Assembly (NCBI GenBank): GCA_030037545.1
Contig: JASHRF010000118.1
Span: forward strand, 1 to 64,000
Length of the DNA: 64,000 bases
Direction: 5' to 3'
DNA from: Acidobacteriaceae bacterium
GTDB taxonomy: Bacteria > Acidobacteriota > Terriglobia > Terriglobales > Acidobacteriaceae
Shown: one piece after another, positions 50,009 to 57,934 of the stretch
Position numbering within the stretch: the stretch's first letter is position 1
Layout of the letters: each line of letters opens with the position of its first letter
Translations under genes and position numbers: made by a program
Notes under the pieces: model-generated
The model's database searches: none
Seen by the model: the letters and a program-made list of their open reading frames with translations, nothing else
Told to the model about the DNA's origin: nothing

Positions 50009-50244
50009 CGCCGCTCGCCTGCCGCTCCCAACCGGACTTTGCCGGCCTCAGGGTGCCTCCTGACGGGCAATTGAGGCATCGATGACCTCCGCCGCGAGCG
50101 CCGCGCCAACGCCCCGGCGAACCCCGGCCGTCTTGTGACATCAATACCCTAACCCTTGAAGGGACAAGAGCGCACCAGGCCCCGTAGGCCAAACCACGGC
50201 CGGAACGCACCCGCGACCAACCTCGAAGCCGCCGGGGCGTTCGC

Positions 50245-50448
50245 TCATGTTCCGGGAACACCAATTCCAGGCAACGGTACCGTCCAGATGAGGTTCGAGT
50301 CCGGCATCGTAAGGTATGCCACATTCAGATAAGGATCGACCGCAATCGCGGTCACAGGTGACGGTGTCGGCACAGAGGTGAAAACATAATTACCTGCTAT
50401 GTCCGTGATTGTGAACCCGCTGGGAGTCGCGGTGACCGCCAGCCGCCG
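50245..50448 (-). pseudogene. C-terminal remnant of a beta-propeller-like secreted protein
   Basis: An open stretch of 67 codons ending at TGA 50245-50247 reads VTATPSGFTITDIAGNY, then SPVTAIAVDPYLNVAYLTM and NLIWTVPLPG. Repeated V-x-x-I-A-V-D-P/N-x-A-Y strands are typical of YncE/NHL-like propeller blades. Its upstream end is closed by an in-frame stop formed at the TTAG flank of a MITE, and no matching coding is seen beyond the MITE. I infer a truncated gene; the fold is tentative. Confidence 0.45.
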
Positions 50449-50452
50449 TTAG

Positions 50453-50580
50453 CAGCCTGTGGTAAAAGTCGAGTTTTGAAAGGGCACGGCTTCAGCCGTG
50501 CCGCAAGTGGTCTCAAATCAATGCGGCTTTAGCCGCTGAGGAATGGTTTTTCTCGAATTTTTGACTTTCGCCACAGGCCG
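50453..50580 (-). mobile_element. MITE-like element, copy 3 (128 bp, inverted)
   Basis: Reverse orientation of copies 1 and 2: starts CAGCCTGTGGTAAAAGTC, ends GACTTTCGCCACAGGCCG, contains both core palindromes. A perfect TTAG duplication flanks it (50449-50452 and 50581-50584). It borders a truncated gene. Confidence 0.85.
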
Positions 50581-50653
50581 TTAGGGTGCCTATTAACATG
50601 CGTCGCGGGACTGTCACTTGTACTCCCTCCTCTCAAATCGACTGCGAGCCCGG

Positions 50654-51421
50654 CTACCGTTGGATTCCCATATCTTGGAGCAGCCCGCTGAAGAGAGCCA
50701 TGTTCGCAGCCGCCGAGCGCGCGGCGAGGTACTGGTCAAGCCTCATGTATGCGTCGTTCGCTGCATCTTCGACACTGAACGTCTCGCCAACACGAGGCAC
50801 CGGCTGGCCGCGAGGGAGAAAACCAATCTTTCCATTGTTGGACTTCAGTTGGGACAGGAGCAAAAGTGCCTCGTCGGGAAGGCAGGAGGCCGGATGCTCT
50901 TTTACGGAGCTCAGGGCCGGGGAATAAGCCTCCAGGAACCACCGGAAGCGGTGGACCGTCTGCACATCCGTTCGAATAGGGCCGGCATGGTTGCCTTGTG
51001 CCTGGGCCATTAACCAGTTGAACGCCGCGGCGACGGCGGTCTCCGGGATGTATTTTGTGGGGTCGTGTCGCGCCGCCTGGTCCGCCGAGGCAAGGCGACG
51101 CGCAAGCTGGGCGAAATCGCCTTGGCTGACGTGCGACGCTGTCATGCGCATCAGCTCTGTCGCGTAGCTCAGGTCGCCTGCGGGGCTGGCCGCGCGCTGC
51201 GCATAGGCGCTGAGCGAATTAAGGAAGGCGCTTGGACCGCCTGCGGAGGGGGAGCCGGCGGCTTGCGCGCCTAGGATCAACGGCGCGATAAAAGCGGCCA
51301 GCAGGACCCACGCCGCGGGCGCCATGATGCGCGCCGCCAGCCGGCGGTCGATTAGGGCACCGCATTCGGGCCGCGAACGCGGCTGGAGGTTGAGGGCACG
51401 GCTCGTCGTGCGACTCGTCAT
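50654..51421 (-). CDS. secreted protein of unknown function
   Basis: About 255 residues from ATG 51421; ATG 51325 (MAPAAWVLLAAFIAPLILGAQA) would begin directly at the signal peptide. The mature part is alpha-helical and rich in Ala/Gln (LSYATELMRMTASHVSQGDFAQLARRLA is not a known motif), with no metal or catalytic pattern that I recognise. There is no lipobox. It stands alone between a MITE and a gene-free region. Codon use looks like its neighbours, which supports it being real. Confidence 0.55.
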   Translation of the reverse strand: MTSRTTSRALNLQPRSRPECGALIDRRLAARIMAPAAWVLLAAFIAPLILGAQAAGSPSAGGPSAFLNSLSAYAQRAASPAGDLSYATELMRMTASHVSQGDFAQLARRLASADQAARHDPTKYIPETAVAAAFNWLMAQAQGNHAGPIRTDVQTVHRFRWFLEAYSPALSSVKEHPASCLPDEALLLLSQLKSNNGKIGFLPRGQPVPRVGETFSVEDAANDAYMRLDQYLAARSAAANMALFSGLLQDMGIQR

Positions 51422-52088
51422 CTCAGGCCCCTGTTGCTCCGCCGCGGAATACGCCGGAGGGCGCAGACACCCGTCACCTAGAGGGCAACGTCGTAACTCA
51501 CGCAGGATCGGGGATAACAAACGCCGAGGGGAGACATGCCGCCCTATTGCTAACCCAGCCGGCTGTGTCTTTGACCTTCACTGCACACGAACGAAATTCA
51601 CCTTAGGTCTTTATGGGTCGCGCGTCAAGCCATTTCGCATTAGCATTGCATTCATCCGCGAGAGGTGCGAACCCAAACCGGCCAGCCCGCGAACTTGGCG
51701 TTTTTCCGTTGTCAATACCTCCCGTCCCAAAAATTTCCCATCCATTTTCTTTTGAGGCACATACGCCAGGCAAAAAACTGTGGGTTATTTCCCCTCGATC
51801 GCTATCCTCTAAATGAGGCCGGAAACAGCGCTGCCTCCCGCCGTGGCCCGCCTTGGACCGGCATCGACCCGCGCTGATTCGGCCTTCTGGTTTCGGAGTT
51901 TATATGCCGTTTTCCGCAACAAAACAGCATGTTGCGCACCGGAATTCTTCCGGTATCCCCTTGAAACCGCGAGATTTGCTCAAAAACGCCGGTACACCCC
52001 CCCGGGGGGGGTAGTTTCCCATTTCAGGAAGGAGCCGGCACAGAAGATGCAGCTCAGCGCGAACACGCCCGACGGCGCCGTCGCAAGT
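51422..52088. other. gene-free stretch
   Basis: 667 bp, less GC-rich than the rest, without a credible gene. It holds a near-perfect palindrome of seven C and eight G (51997-52011) and nothing else that I can name. It includes the region upstream of the unknown secreted protein and the 3' flank of the DUF3300 gene. Confidence 0.4.
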
Positions 52089-53717
52089 CTAGCGGTCCTT
52101 GTCTTTTTTATCCTTATCTTTGTAGTGCTTCTCCTTGGGGGCTTTCTCTTTTTCGTGCCGGACTTTTCTTGCCCGCGGCGCCTTCTCACGGTGCTCCTTC
52201 TCGCGATGGTCTGCCGCGTGAGCAAAGCCCTTGCCGACATCCTTGCCGCCTCTGAGCGCGTCCTTCGACGCGCCGGCGCCAACCTTGCCCGCATCGCGTC
52301 CGCCGTGGGCCAAATCTGTTGCTCCGTGTCCGGCTACCGACGCCCTGCGCTCGCCTGCTAAGGCTCCGCGTTCCGCTCCCTGTACGGCTACGCCGGGCGC
52401 TGCTGCTGCAAATCCGCGCGCGGCCGGCGCGGCCGGAACACGCTCCGGCGCCGGGCGAACGGCAGGCATGGGGTGAGCTTCAGGCGCGGGCCGGGCTGCC
52501 GGTGCAGCGTAGGCATTGCGGCCGCGGTCCATTTCACCGGCGCGACTGTAATCGCCGCCACGCCCATAACCGCCGGCGGGACGATAGGGCACAGGCGCGC
52601 GGCCGAATGCCGGCCGGTAGCCGCTCACCCGGCGTCCGCCGCGGTTCCATCCGGCGTAGGCGCGCGGTCCGCCATGAGGATAGCCCCAGTCCGCCACCGT
52701 GCGGCTATCCGTAAAGTACGGAGAATGGTGGAAGAAGACAGCGTGTCCCAGCCAGCTCATCCCCCAGAGCGCCAGGCCGAATGGCGTGCGGTCAAATGCG
52801 CCCATGGCGATGCCGGGACCGAAGCGCAGCGCGCCGCTGCCAAGAGCGCCCCCGGCTCGGCCGAAAAATGACCCCAGCGTGCCCATGAATGAAAATCCCG
52901 GATACGGCGAAATGGGAGCGCCGTAGGCCGACCAGGGGTTGTAGGCCGGCACATAAACGTACTGCGGCGTGGGCGGCGCGAGCTGAATTGCGCCCTGATC
53001 CTGCGTCACCGTCTCCTGCGGCGAACTCTCGAGCGTTCCCGCTTGCTCTGCCCGCTGGCGCAGTGCCTGCACTGTCTGCATCACGTCCTGCGGCTGGTTG
53101 AAGTAGGCATCGCCAAGCTGCGTGGTCCACTCCAGGTTCTGGTCCATCATCTGGAGCACCTGCGGGAACGCGGTCAGGCCCTTCACGCTCGGGTCCCAGT
53201 TCTGGCTATCGGCGCCGGCGGCGACCTGACCGGGCGAGCCGTATCCCTGCGCCTGCATCTGCTGGAGCCACTGGTCCGCCGTAGCCACCTGCTCGGGATA
53301 CGTCGAAGCCGTGAGGATCTGCGCCAGCAGTGCATCGGGGTAAAGTGCAATGGGAGCCAAAAGCTGCTCAAGCTGGCCGGGGCCGAGCGGCGCCTGTTGC
53401 GGAGCGTACTGCTGCTCGCCCTGTGGCGGGTATTGCGCGCCGGGATTCTCCCCCGGTGCTGCGCCCGGGTACCCCGGCTGCTGTCCGTAAGCCGGCTGCG
53501 GATACTGCTGTGGTGGATTCTGGCCCTCAGGGTAGCCGTTTTGCTGCGCCGTTTGGGCGTGAGAGTACGTGCCGCCGGCAGTTAGAAAAATGATCGCGCT
53601 GCTAAGGACTGCAGCCTTGAGAACCCGGATTGTGAATAGGGAGGAACGAATTGCATCATAACGGCCAAAACGCGCCGATTTCGATTTCGATGCCAAAATT
53701 TGGGCTCGTGGATTCAT
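52089..53717 (-). CDS. secreted DUF3300 protein with charged tail
   Basis: A 542-residue exported protein; ATG 53717 is preceded by CGGAG. Signal sequence about 27-55 after a basic N-region; a Pro/Gln-rich linker (60-110); the DUF3300 domain about 115-290 (LEQLLAPIALYPDALLAQILTAST, WDPSVKGLTAFP, YVYVPAYNPW); a Gly/Arg/Tyr-rich middle; an Ala/Pro segment; and a very basic-acidic end built of HREKEHREKAP and KDKDKKDKDR. The domain's function is unknown; the Gly-rich middle recalls envelope or outer-membrane proteins. Single gene. Confidence 0.85.
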   Translation of the reverse strand: MNPRAQILASKSKSARFGRYDAIRSSLFTIRVLKAAVLSSAIIFLTAGGTYSHAQTAQQNGYPEGQNPPQQYPQPAYGQQPGYPGAAPGENPGAQYPPQGEQQYAPQQAPLGPGQLEQLLAPIALYPDALLAQILTASTYPEQVATADQWLQQMQAQGYGSPGQVAAGADSQNWDPSVKGLTAFPQVLQMMDQNLEWTTQLGDAYFNQPQDVMQTVQALRQRAEQAGTLESSPQETVTQDQGAIQLAPPTPQYVYVPAYNPWSAYGAPISPYPGFSFMGTLGSFFGRAGGALGSGALRFGPGIAMGAFDRTPFGLALWGMSWLGHAVFFHHSPYFTDSRTVADWGYPHGGPRAYAGWNRGGRRVSGYRPAFGRAPVPYRPAGGYGRGGDYSRAGEMDRGRNAYAAPAARPAPEAHPMPAVRPAPERVPAAPAARGFAAAAPGVAVQGAERGALAGERRASVAGHGATDLAHGGRDAGKVGAGASKDALRGGKDVGKGFAHAADHREKEHREKAPRARKVRHEKEKAPKEKHYKDKDKKDKDR

Positions 53718-53964
53718 AGCTCCGTCTCGGGCGCTCGCCCCGGGCGGGCCGCTGCCGAAGCGCCGGAAACGAGCCAGTTCAGGCCCAAAACAGAAGGCCC
53801 GCGGCCATCCTTCCAAACTCCGGCGCTGGTCACAAGCGCAAGCTCCGGGGAAGGCTCCAGGTGAGATGCGGGCTCGGCGCATGAGTTTTCTCGCCGGCGG
53901 AATGCCTGGTTTCGATGAGAATATAAGCCCAAGAGCGGAATGGATTTAGGCGAAACCCCTCGCG

Positions 53965-55116
53965 CTAATCGCCGAACTCCAGCTCGTCGAAGCGCCGCCA
54001 CTTGTAAATCGCCACGGAGGCGATCCAGCTCAGCGCGAACAGACCGACGATGCAATAGCCCAACGTGCCGAAGTTTTCGTTGAGGCGGCGGATCAGGCCC
54101 CAGAAAACTCCGTTCAACCCGAATTGGCCGGCCAGCAGCCCCAGCACCTCGATTCCGCCCACCCCCAGCGCCACGGCCACGGAGACAAACGTGATGGTCA
54201 GATTGTAGTAGAGCTTGCGCACCGGCTTCATGAACGCCCAACCGTAGGCGCCCAGCATGAGAATGTTGTCGGTGGTGTCGATGAGTGACATGCCGGCGGC
54301 AAAGAGCAGCGGGAAGGCCAGGATGGACCACATCGGTAATCCTTTCGACGCTTCCGCCGCGGAGATGCCCAGCAATCCGATCTCGGTGGCCGTATCGAAT
54401 CCGAGCCCGAAGAGCACGCCCAGCGGATACATGTGCCAACTGCGCCGGATCATGGCGAACATGGGCCGGAACAGCCGCGACAGGAAGCCGCGATCGGCGA
54501 GCAGCATGTCGAAATCTTCATCAACATACGGCGCGCCGTTGCGCACGCGCACAAAGGCGCGATAGATCGACAGCAGCACAACGATGTTCACCGCCGCGAT
54601 GGCAAAGAGGAACAGACTGGAAACCAGCGTGCCGATGACGCCGCCGATGGCCCGCGCCGCGTCCATGCGATGCTGCAGCGCGAGGGCTGTGGCCGCAATG
54701 CCGGCTGAGCCCAGCACCACGATGGTCGAGTGGCCGAGCGAGAACATGAATCCCACGCCGACCGGGCGCTTGCCCTGCTGCATCAGTTTGCGGGTCACGT
54801 TGTCGATGGCCGCAATATGGTCGGCGTCGACCGCGTGGCGCAGCCCGAAGCTGTAGGCCAGCAGCGCCGTGCCCAGCAGCAGCGGAAAGTGACGGAAGGC
54901 GAGCACCGCCCACAGCCATGCGGCTAGGTTAAAGGCAAACAGGATGGAATAAATGCCGACGACTTTGCCGCGCAGGTTAGCGGACGCGTCGTTGAAAAGG
55001 CCGAGCAGGCCGGAGGATTTGGACGCGTGCGGGTGCGATGGGAGTTTCCGCGCCTGGAGCGTCTCTGCCAGGCCGCTGGTCGTTTGTTCACTCGGGGCGG
55101 GCAAATTTGCTCCCAT
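53965..55116 (-). CDS. NiCoT-family nickel/cobalt permease
   Basis: A 383-residue inner-membrane permease of the HoxN/NixA/NicT type (about eight helices). Diagnostic segments: FGLRHAVDADHIAAIDNVTR (the HxxxxDH metal signature), GFMFSLGHSTIVVL, FGLGFDTATEIGLL and AGMSLIDTTDNILML. Imports Ni2+ and/or Co2+ at high affinity. No hydrogenase, urease or cobalamin gene is in the window, and no NikR palindrome or riboswitch is visible upstream, so the metal's purpose is open. 78 bp behind a small secreted-protein gene on the same strand. Confidence 0.93.
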   Translation of the reverse strand: MGANLPAPSEQTTSGLAETLQARKLPSHPHASKSSGLLGLFNDASANLRGKVVGIYSILFAFNLAAWLWAVLAFRHFPLLLGTALLAYSFGLRHAVDADHIAAIDNVTRKLMQQGKRPVGVGFMFSLGHSTIVVLGSAGIAATALALQHRMDAARAIGGVIGTLVSSLFLFAIAAVNIVVLLSIYRAFVRVRNGAPYVDEDFDMLLADRGFLSRLFRPMFAMIRRSWHMYPLGVLFGLGFDTATEIGLLGISAAEASKGLPMWSILAFPLLFAAGMSLIDTTDNILMLGAYGWAFMKPVRKLYYNLTITFVSVAVALGVGGIEVLGLLAGQFGLNGVFWGLIRRLNENFGTLGYCIVGLFALSWIASVAIYKWRRFDELEFGD

Positions 55117-55194
55117 CTGAGACCTTGGCGGCGCATATTTCCGGGATGTGGCCGCGGCCCAGGTATTTACGATGATACCATTCTGGAATTTGTG

Positions 55195-55470
55195 CTACCA
55201 GCGCGGGCGGGGAAATTGCATGAACGCCGGAATCGGCTTTGCGGCTGGAGGCTGGCTTCGCGGCTCCGGGGCCATCTTCCGCTCGTCCCTTGGGGGACGG
55301 GAATGCCCGGCGATTTCGACGATTGCCGTGTTCGGCGCATATGGCTCCAGGACAATCGTCTCGCCGTTGCGGTCGAGTTCCAGGCACTGGCAGGGTTCTG
55401 CGCGCGGCAGGCAAATGGAAGTCAGCGCGATTCCGGCAATCAGCGCAAGAAACTCTGAAGGCGTTCGCAT
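55195..55470 (-). CDS. small secreted protein upstream of the NiCoT gene
   Basis: A 91-residue protein with AAGAGGAG upstream of ATG 55470. Residues 1-22 look like a signal peptide (MRTPSEFLALIAGIALTSIC), followed by CLPRAEPCQCLELD, a short beta segment and a Pro/Arg-rich end. I do not recognise a family. It reads into the nickel/cobalt permease gene with 78 bp between, so co-transcription is likely; the three Cys close to the N-terminus could bind metal, but this is a guess. Confidence 0.6.
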   Translation of the reverse strand: MRTPSEFLALIAGIALTSICLPRAEPCQCLELDRNGETIVLEPYAPNTAIVEIAGHSRPPRDERKMAPEPRSQPPAAKPIPAFMQFPRPRW

Positions 55471-55677
55471 TGAGTGAATCTCCTCTTAACCTAAGAAGTG
55501 CCGATTGTAGAACTTCCCGGCAACCTTCGCGACCGGCGATGGCCTGAGGTTGGCCTGACTGGCGATAAGCATGTTAGCTGGATAAGAGAGAGCCGATTCA
55601 ACAAAGACAGCGAGTTAGCGGTGGTAGAGGCTCATCCAGACCTTTCATTTCTCCTTGGTTAGGGCGAAGGTGGGCCA

Positions 55678-57558
55678 TTACTGTTTCTTTTCCGCTGGCG
55701 GCGCCGCACAGGGACTTCCGCCGCATAGCGCGCCAGTAATCCCTTTGCCTTCGGTGATGGTATAGATGAGGTCCACCGCGGGCAGCTTGATGGTTTCTTT
55801 GGCGCCTGAAGGCCAGTGAATCTCCACGGTTCCGGGATCCGTGGCGTCGCCCAGGCCAAAGTGCAGCCGCCGGTCATTGGCCCCGATGTAACTGCCGCTG
55901 GCCAGCACGTCGCGGCGCTGGCGCATGCCGTTGGCGGTCAGATAGGCCGTGGCGCAGGTGGCGTCGCGCGGGCTTTTCCTGCCGGTTTTTGGGTTCACTC
56001 CCCCCACCAGCTTCAGCTCCACCCAATGATGATGGTCGGGGCTTACATCGCGCAGCAGCACCGGCGGACCATCGACGGGATTGATGACCACATCGATCTT
56101 GCCGTCGTTGAACAAGTCGCCGAAGGCCGCTCCGCGCGCGGGAATCACGTCCGCCAGTCCTGAGCCCACGACCGGCGGAACGTATTCAAACTTGCGCCCC
56201 TTGCCGTGCGGGTCAGGCACGTTGCGGAAGTACAGTGGCCGCTCCGCAAACGATGTACCCCAGGGATGCTGATCCACCTGCGGATAGACGTGCCCGTTGA
56301 CCATAAACAGGTCGAGCCAGCCGTCGTTATCGAAGTCGAAGAAGCCGTCGCCCCAGCCCACGAACGGAATAGTGGGCTGCGCCACTCCGGCCCTGTAGCT
56401 CACGTCGGTAAAGCTGGCGTCGCCGTCGTTATGGAAGAGAACCTTGTAGTCGTCGCCGAAGTCGGTAACGAAAAAGTCGAGCAGGCCATTGTTCTCGTAG
56501 TCGCCGACGGCAATGCCCATGGACGCGATCTCGCGCCCATCCGCATTTAACGCAAAGCCCGATAGATAACTATCGTCCTCGAACGTCCCGTCGCCTTTAT
56601 TCATGTAGAGAAAATTGGGTTCCGAGTCGTTACCCACCACCAGGTCGGGCCTGCCATCGCCGTCGAGGTCCACAAAGATGGCCGTGAAGCCGTAATAGCG
56701 ATTCTTGTCTTCCACGCCGGCTTTCGCGGTCACATCGGTAAATGTGCCGTCGCCGTTGTTGTGAAACAGATGGTCGGGCTCACCCTCTAACCCGCGTGGG
56801 CCGCAGTTCACCGCCACGCCGCGATATTGGCAAAAAGCGTAGCCAACCGCCTTGCTGCCGCCAACGGGCAGATTGTTGCGGTCGAAATGCACGTAGCCGG
56901 AAACATACAGATCGAGCAGGCCGTCGCCGTCGTAATCGCCCCAGGCCGAGCCGGTGGACCAGTTACCCAACTGCACGCCGGCTTTCTCGGCTACGTCGGT
57001 AAATGTTCCGTTGTGGTTGTTGTGGTACAGCCGGTTCTTGCCGTAGTTCCCTACGAAGAGGTCGGGCCACCCGTCATTGTCGTAATCGGCCACCGAGCAT
57101 CCGTAACCCCAGCGGTCGTTGGCGACCCCAGCCGGAATTGCAACATTGGTAAAGGTTCCGTCGTGGTTGTTGTGGAACAGGGCGGCGTGCGGCGGTTCTT
57201 CCTTGCCGTCCAACGCGTCAAAAGTCGAGCCGTTGACCAAGTAAATGTCGAGCCAACCATCGTTGTCGTAATCGAGCAGGCAGACGCCCGACCCGTTGGT
57301 CTCAACAATGAAGTTCTTCTCAGGCGAGCCCATTTTGTGGCGCCAGCCGGAGAGCCCGGCCTGCTTAGTGATGTCCTCGAACATCACCGTTCCCTTGTCC
57401 ACAAATCCGCCCGCGGTGATGGGCCGGTGCTGCGCGTCGTACTCCGGGGTAGCCGCCGCCCCTGAGGCAATACCACCCATGCCGGCTTGCTGTGCGTGCC
57501 CAGGCATAAGCACAAGGAGCACAAAAGAAACAGCAAACAGCAAATTGCGACCCTGCAA
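55678..57558 (-). CDS. CRTAC1-like secreted protein with FG-GAP/VCBS repeats and ASPIC/UnbV domain
   Basis: A 626-residue exported protein starting at TTG 57558 with GAGG upstream. Signal peptide MQGRNLLFAVSFVLLVLMPG; then about six FG-GAP/VCBS repeats, each with a calcium-type DxDxDGxxD loop (DYDNDGWLDIYL, DYDGDGLLDLYV, DLDGDGRPDLVV, DFDNDGWLDLFM), which make a seven-bladed propeller; C-terminal ASPIC/UnbV domain (GSYIGANDRRLHFGLGD, VEIHWPSGAKE). Found widely in acidobacteria and planctomycetes; role unknown, probably extracellular binding. Single gene. Confidence 0.93.
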   Translation of the reverse strand: MQGRNLLFAVSFVLLVLMPGHAQQAGMGGIASGAAATPEYDAQHRPITAGGFVDKGTVMFEDITKQAGLSGWRHKMGSPEKNFIVETNGSGVCLLDYDNDGWLDIYLVNGSTFDALDGKEEPPHAALFHNNHDGTFTNVAIPAGVANDRWGYGCSVADYDNDGWPDLFVGNYGKNRLYHNNHNGTFTDVAEKAGVQLGNWSTGSAWGDYDGDGLLDLYVSGYVHFDRNNLPVGGSKAVGYAFCQYRGVAVNCGPRGLEGEPDHLFHNNGDGTFTDVTAKAGVEDKNRYYGFTAIFVDLDGDGRPDLVVGNDSEPNFLYMNKGDGTFEDDSYLSGFALNADGREIASMGIAVGDYENNGLLDFFVTDFGDDYKVLFHNDGDASFTDVSYRAGVAQPTIPFVGWGDGFFDFDNDGWLDLFMVNGHVYPQVDQHPWGTSFAERPLYFRNVPDPHGKGRKFEYVPPVVGSGLADVIPARGAAFGDLFNDGKIDVVINPVDGPPVLLRDVSPDHHHWVELKLVGGVNPKTGRKSPRDATCATAYLTANGMRQRRDVLASGSYIGANDRRLHFGLGDATDPGTVEIHWPSGAKETIKLPAVDLIYTITEGKGITGALCGGSPCAAPPAEKKQ

Positions 57559-57934
57559 CGTTACATCCTCAAGTTCCGTAATTGCTCAAGCTCTGTGTTT
57601 GTTGAATTATAGCAGTCCGTCAAATTGGGGATGCGCGGTGTGCATGTTCGAAGATTTGGCCGCGGACGCAGAGGCCGGCCAACGCGAGGGATGGTGGCCG
57701 AGCGGCGCGTGGAGACGAATAGCGCCCCTGAGGGCATGTGGCAACGAGACAATTGCACCTCTACTGCGCCAATTCGGAGAAAAACTCACGGGATTGCGGC
57801 CCGCGCCGATAGAGGGATTGTCTGACTGCCCGACGCATTGACTTATTCCACGGCACGGCGGAGTGGAACAAGGTGCTGAGAAATTTACGCTCAATCGGCC
57901 CCGAAAAGCCGACTGCATTCGGGGGAGGAAGTGC
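57559..57934. promoter_or_regulatory. divergent region upstream of the chemosensory operon
   Basis: 376 bp between the divergent CRTAC1 and cheA genes. No gene with support; the short open frames are antisense-like and lack ribosome-binding sites. It should hold both promoters, but I cannot point to clear -35/-10 pairs. GGGAGGAAG at its right end is the cheA ribosome-binding site. Confidence 0.35.

Noticed and set aside
49974-50324. 116-codon Arg-rich frame at the end of the DUF3108 gene
   Set aside because: Composition is typical of antisense GC-rich DNA and it overlaps a real gene and a propeller-like remnant in another frame.
53965-55677. Cobalamin or NiCo riboswitch or NikR site upstream of the NiCoT gene
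   Set aside because: No conserved B12-box, NiCo aptamer core or GTATGA-type palindrome seen in 55117-55194 or 55471-55677.
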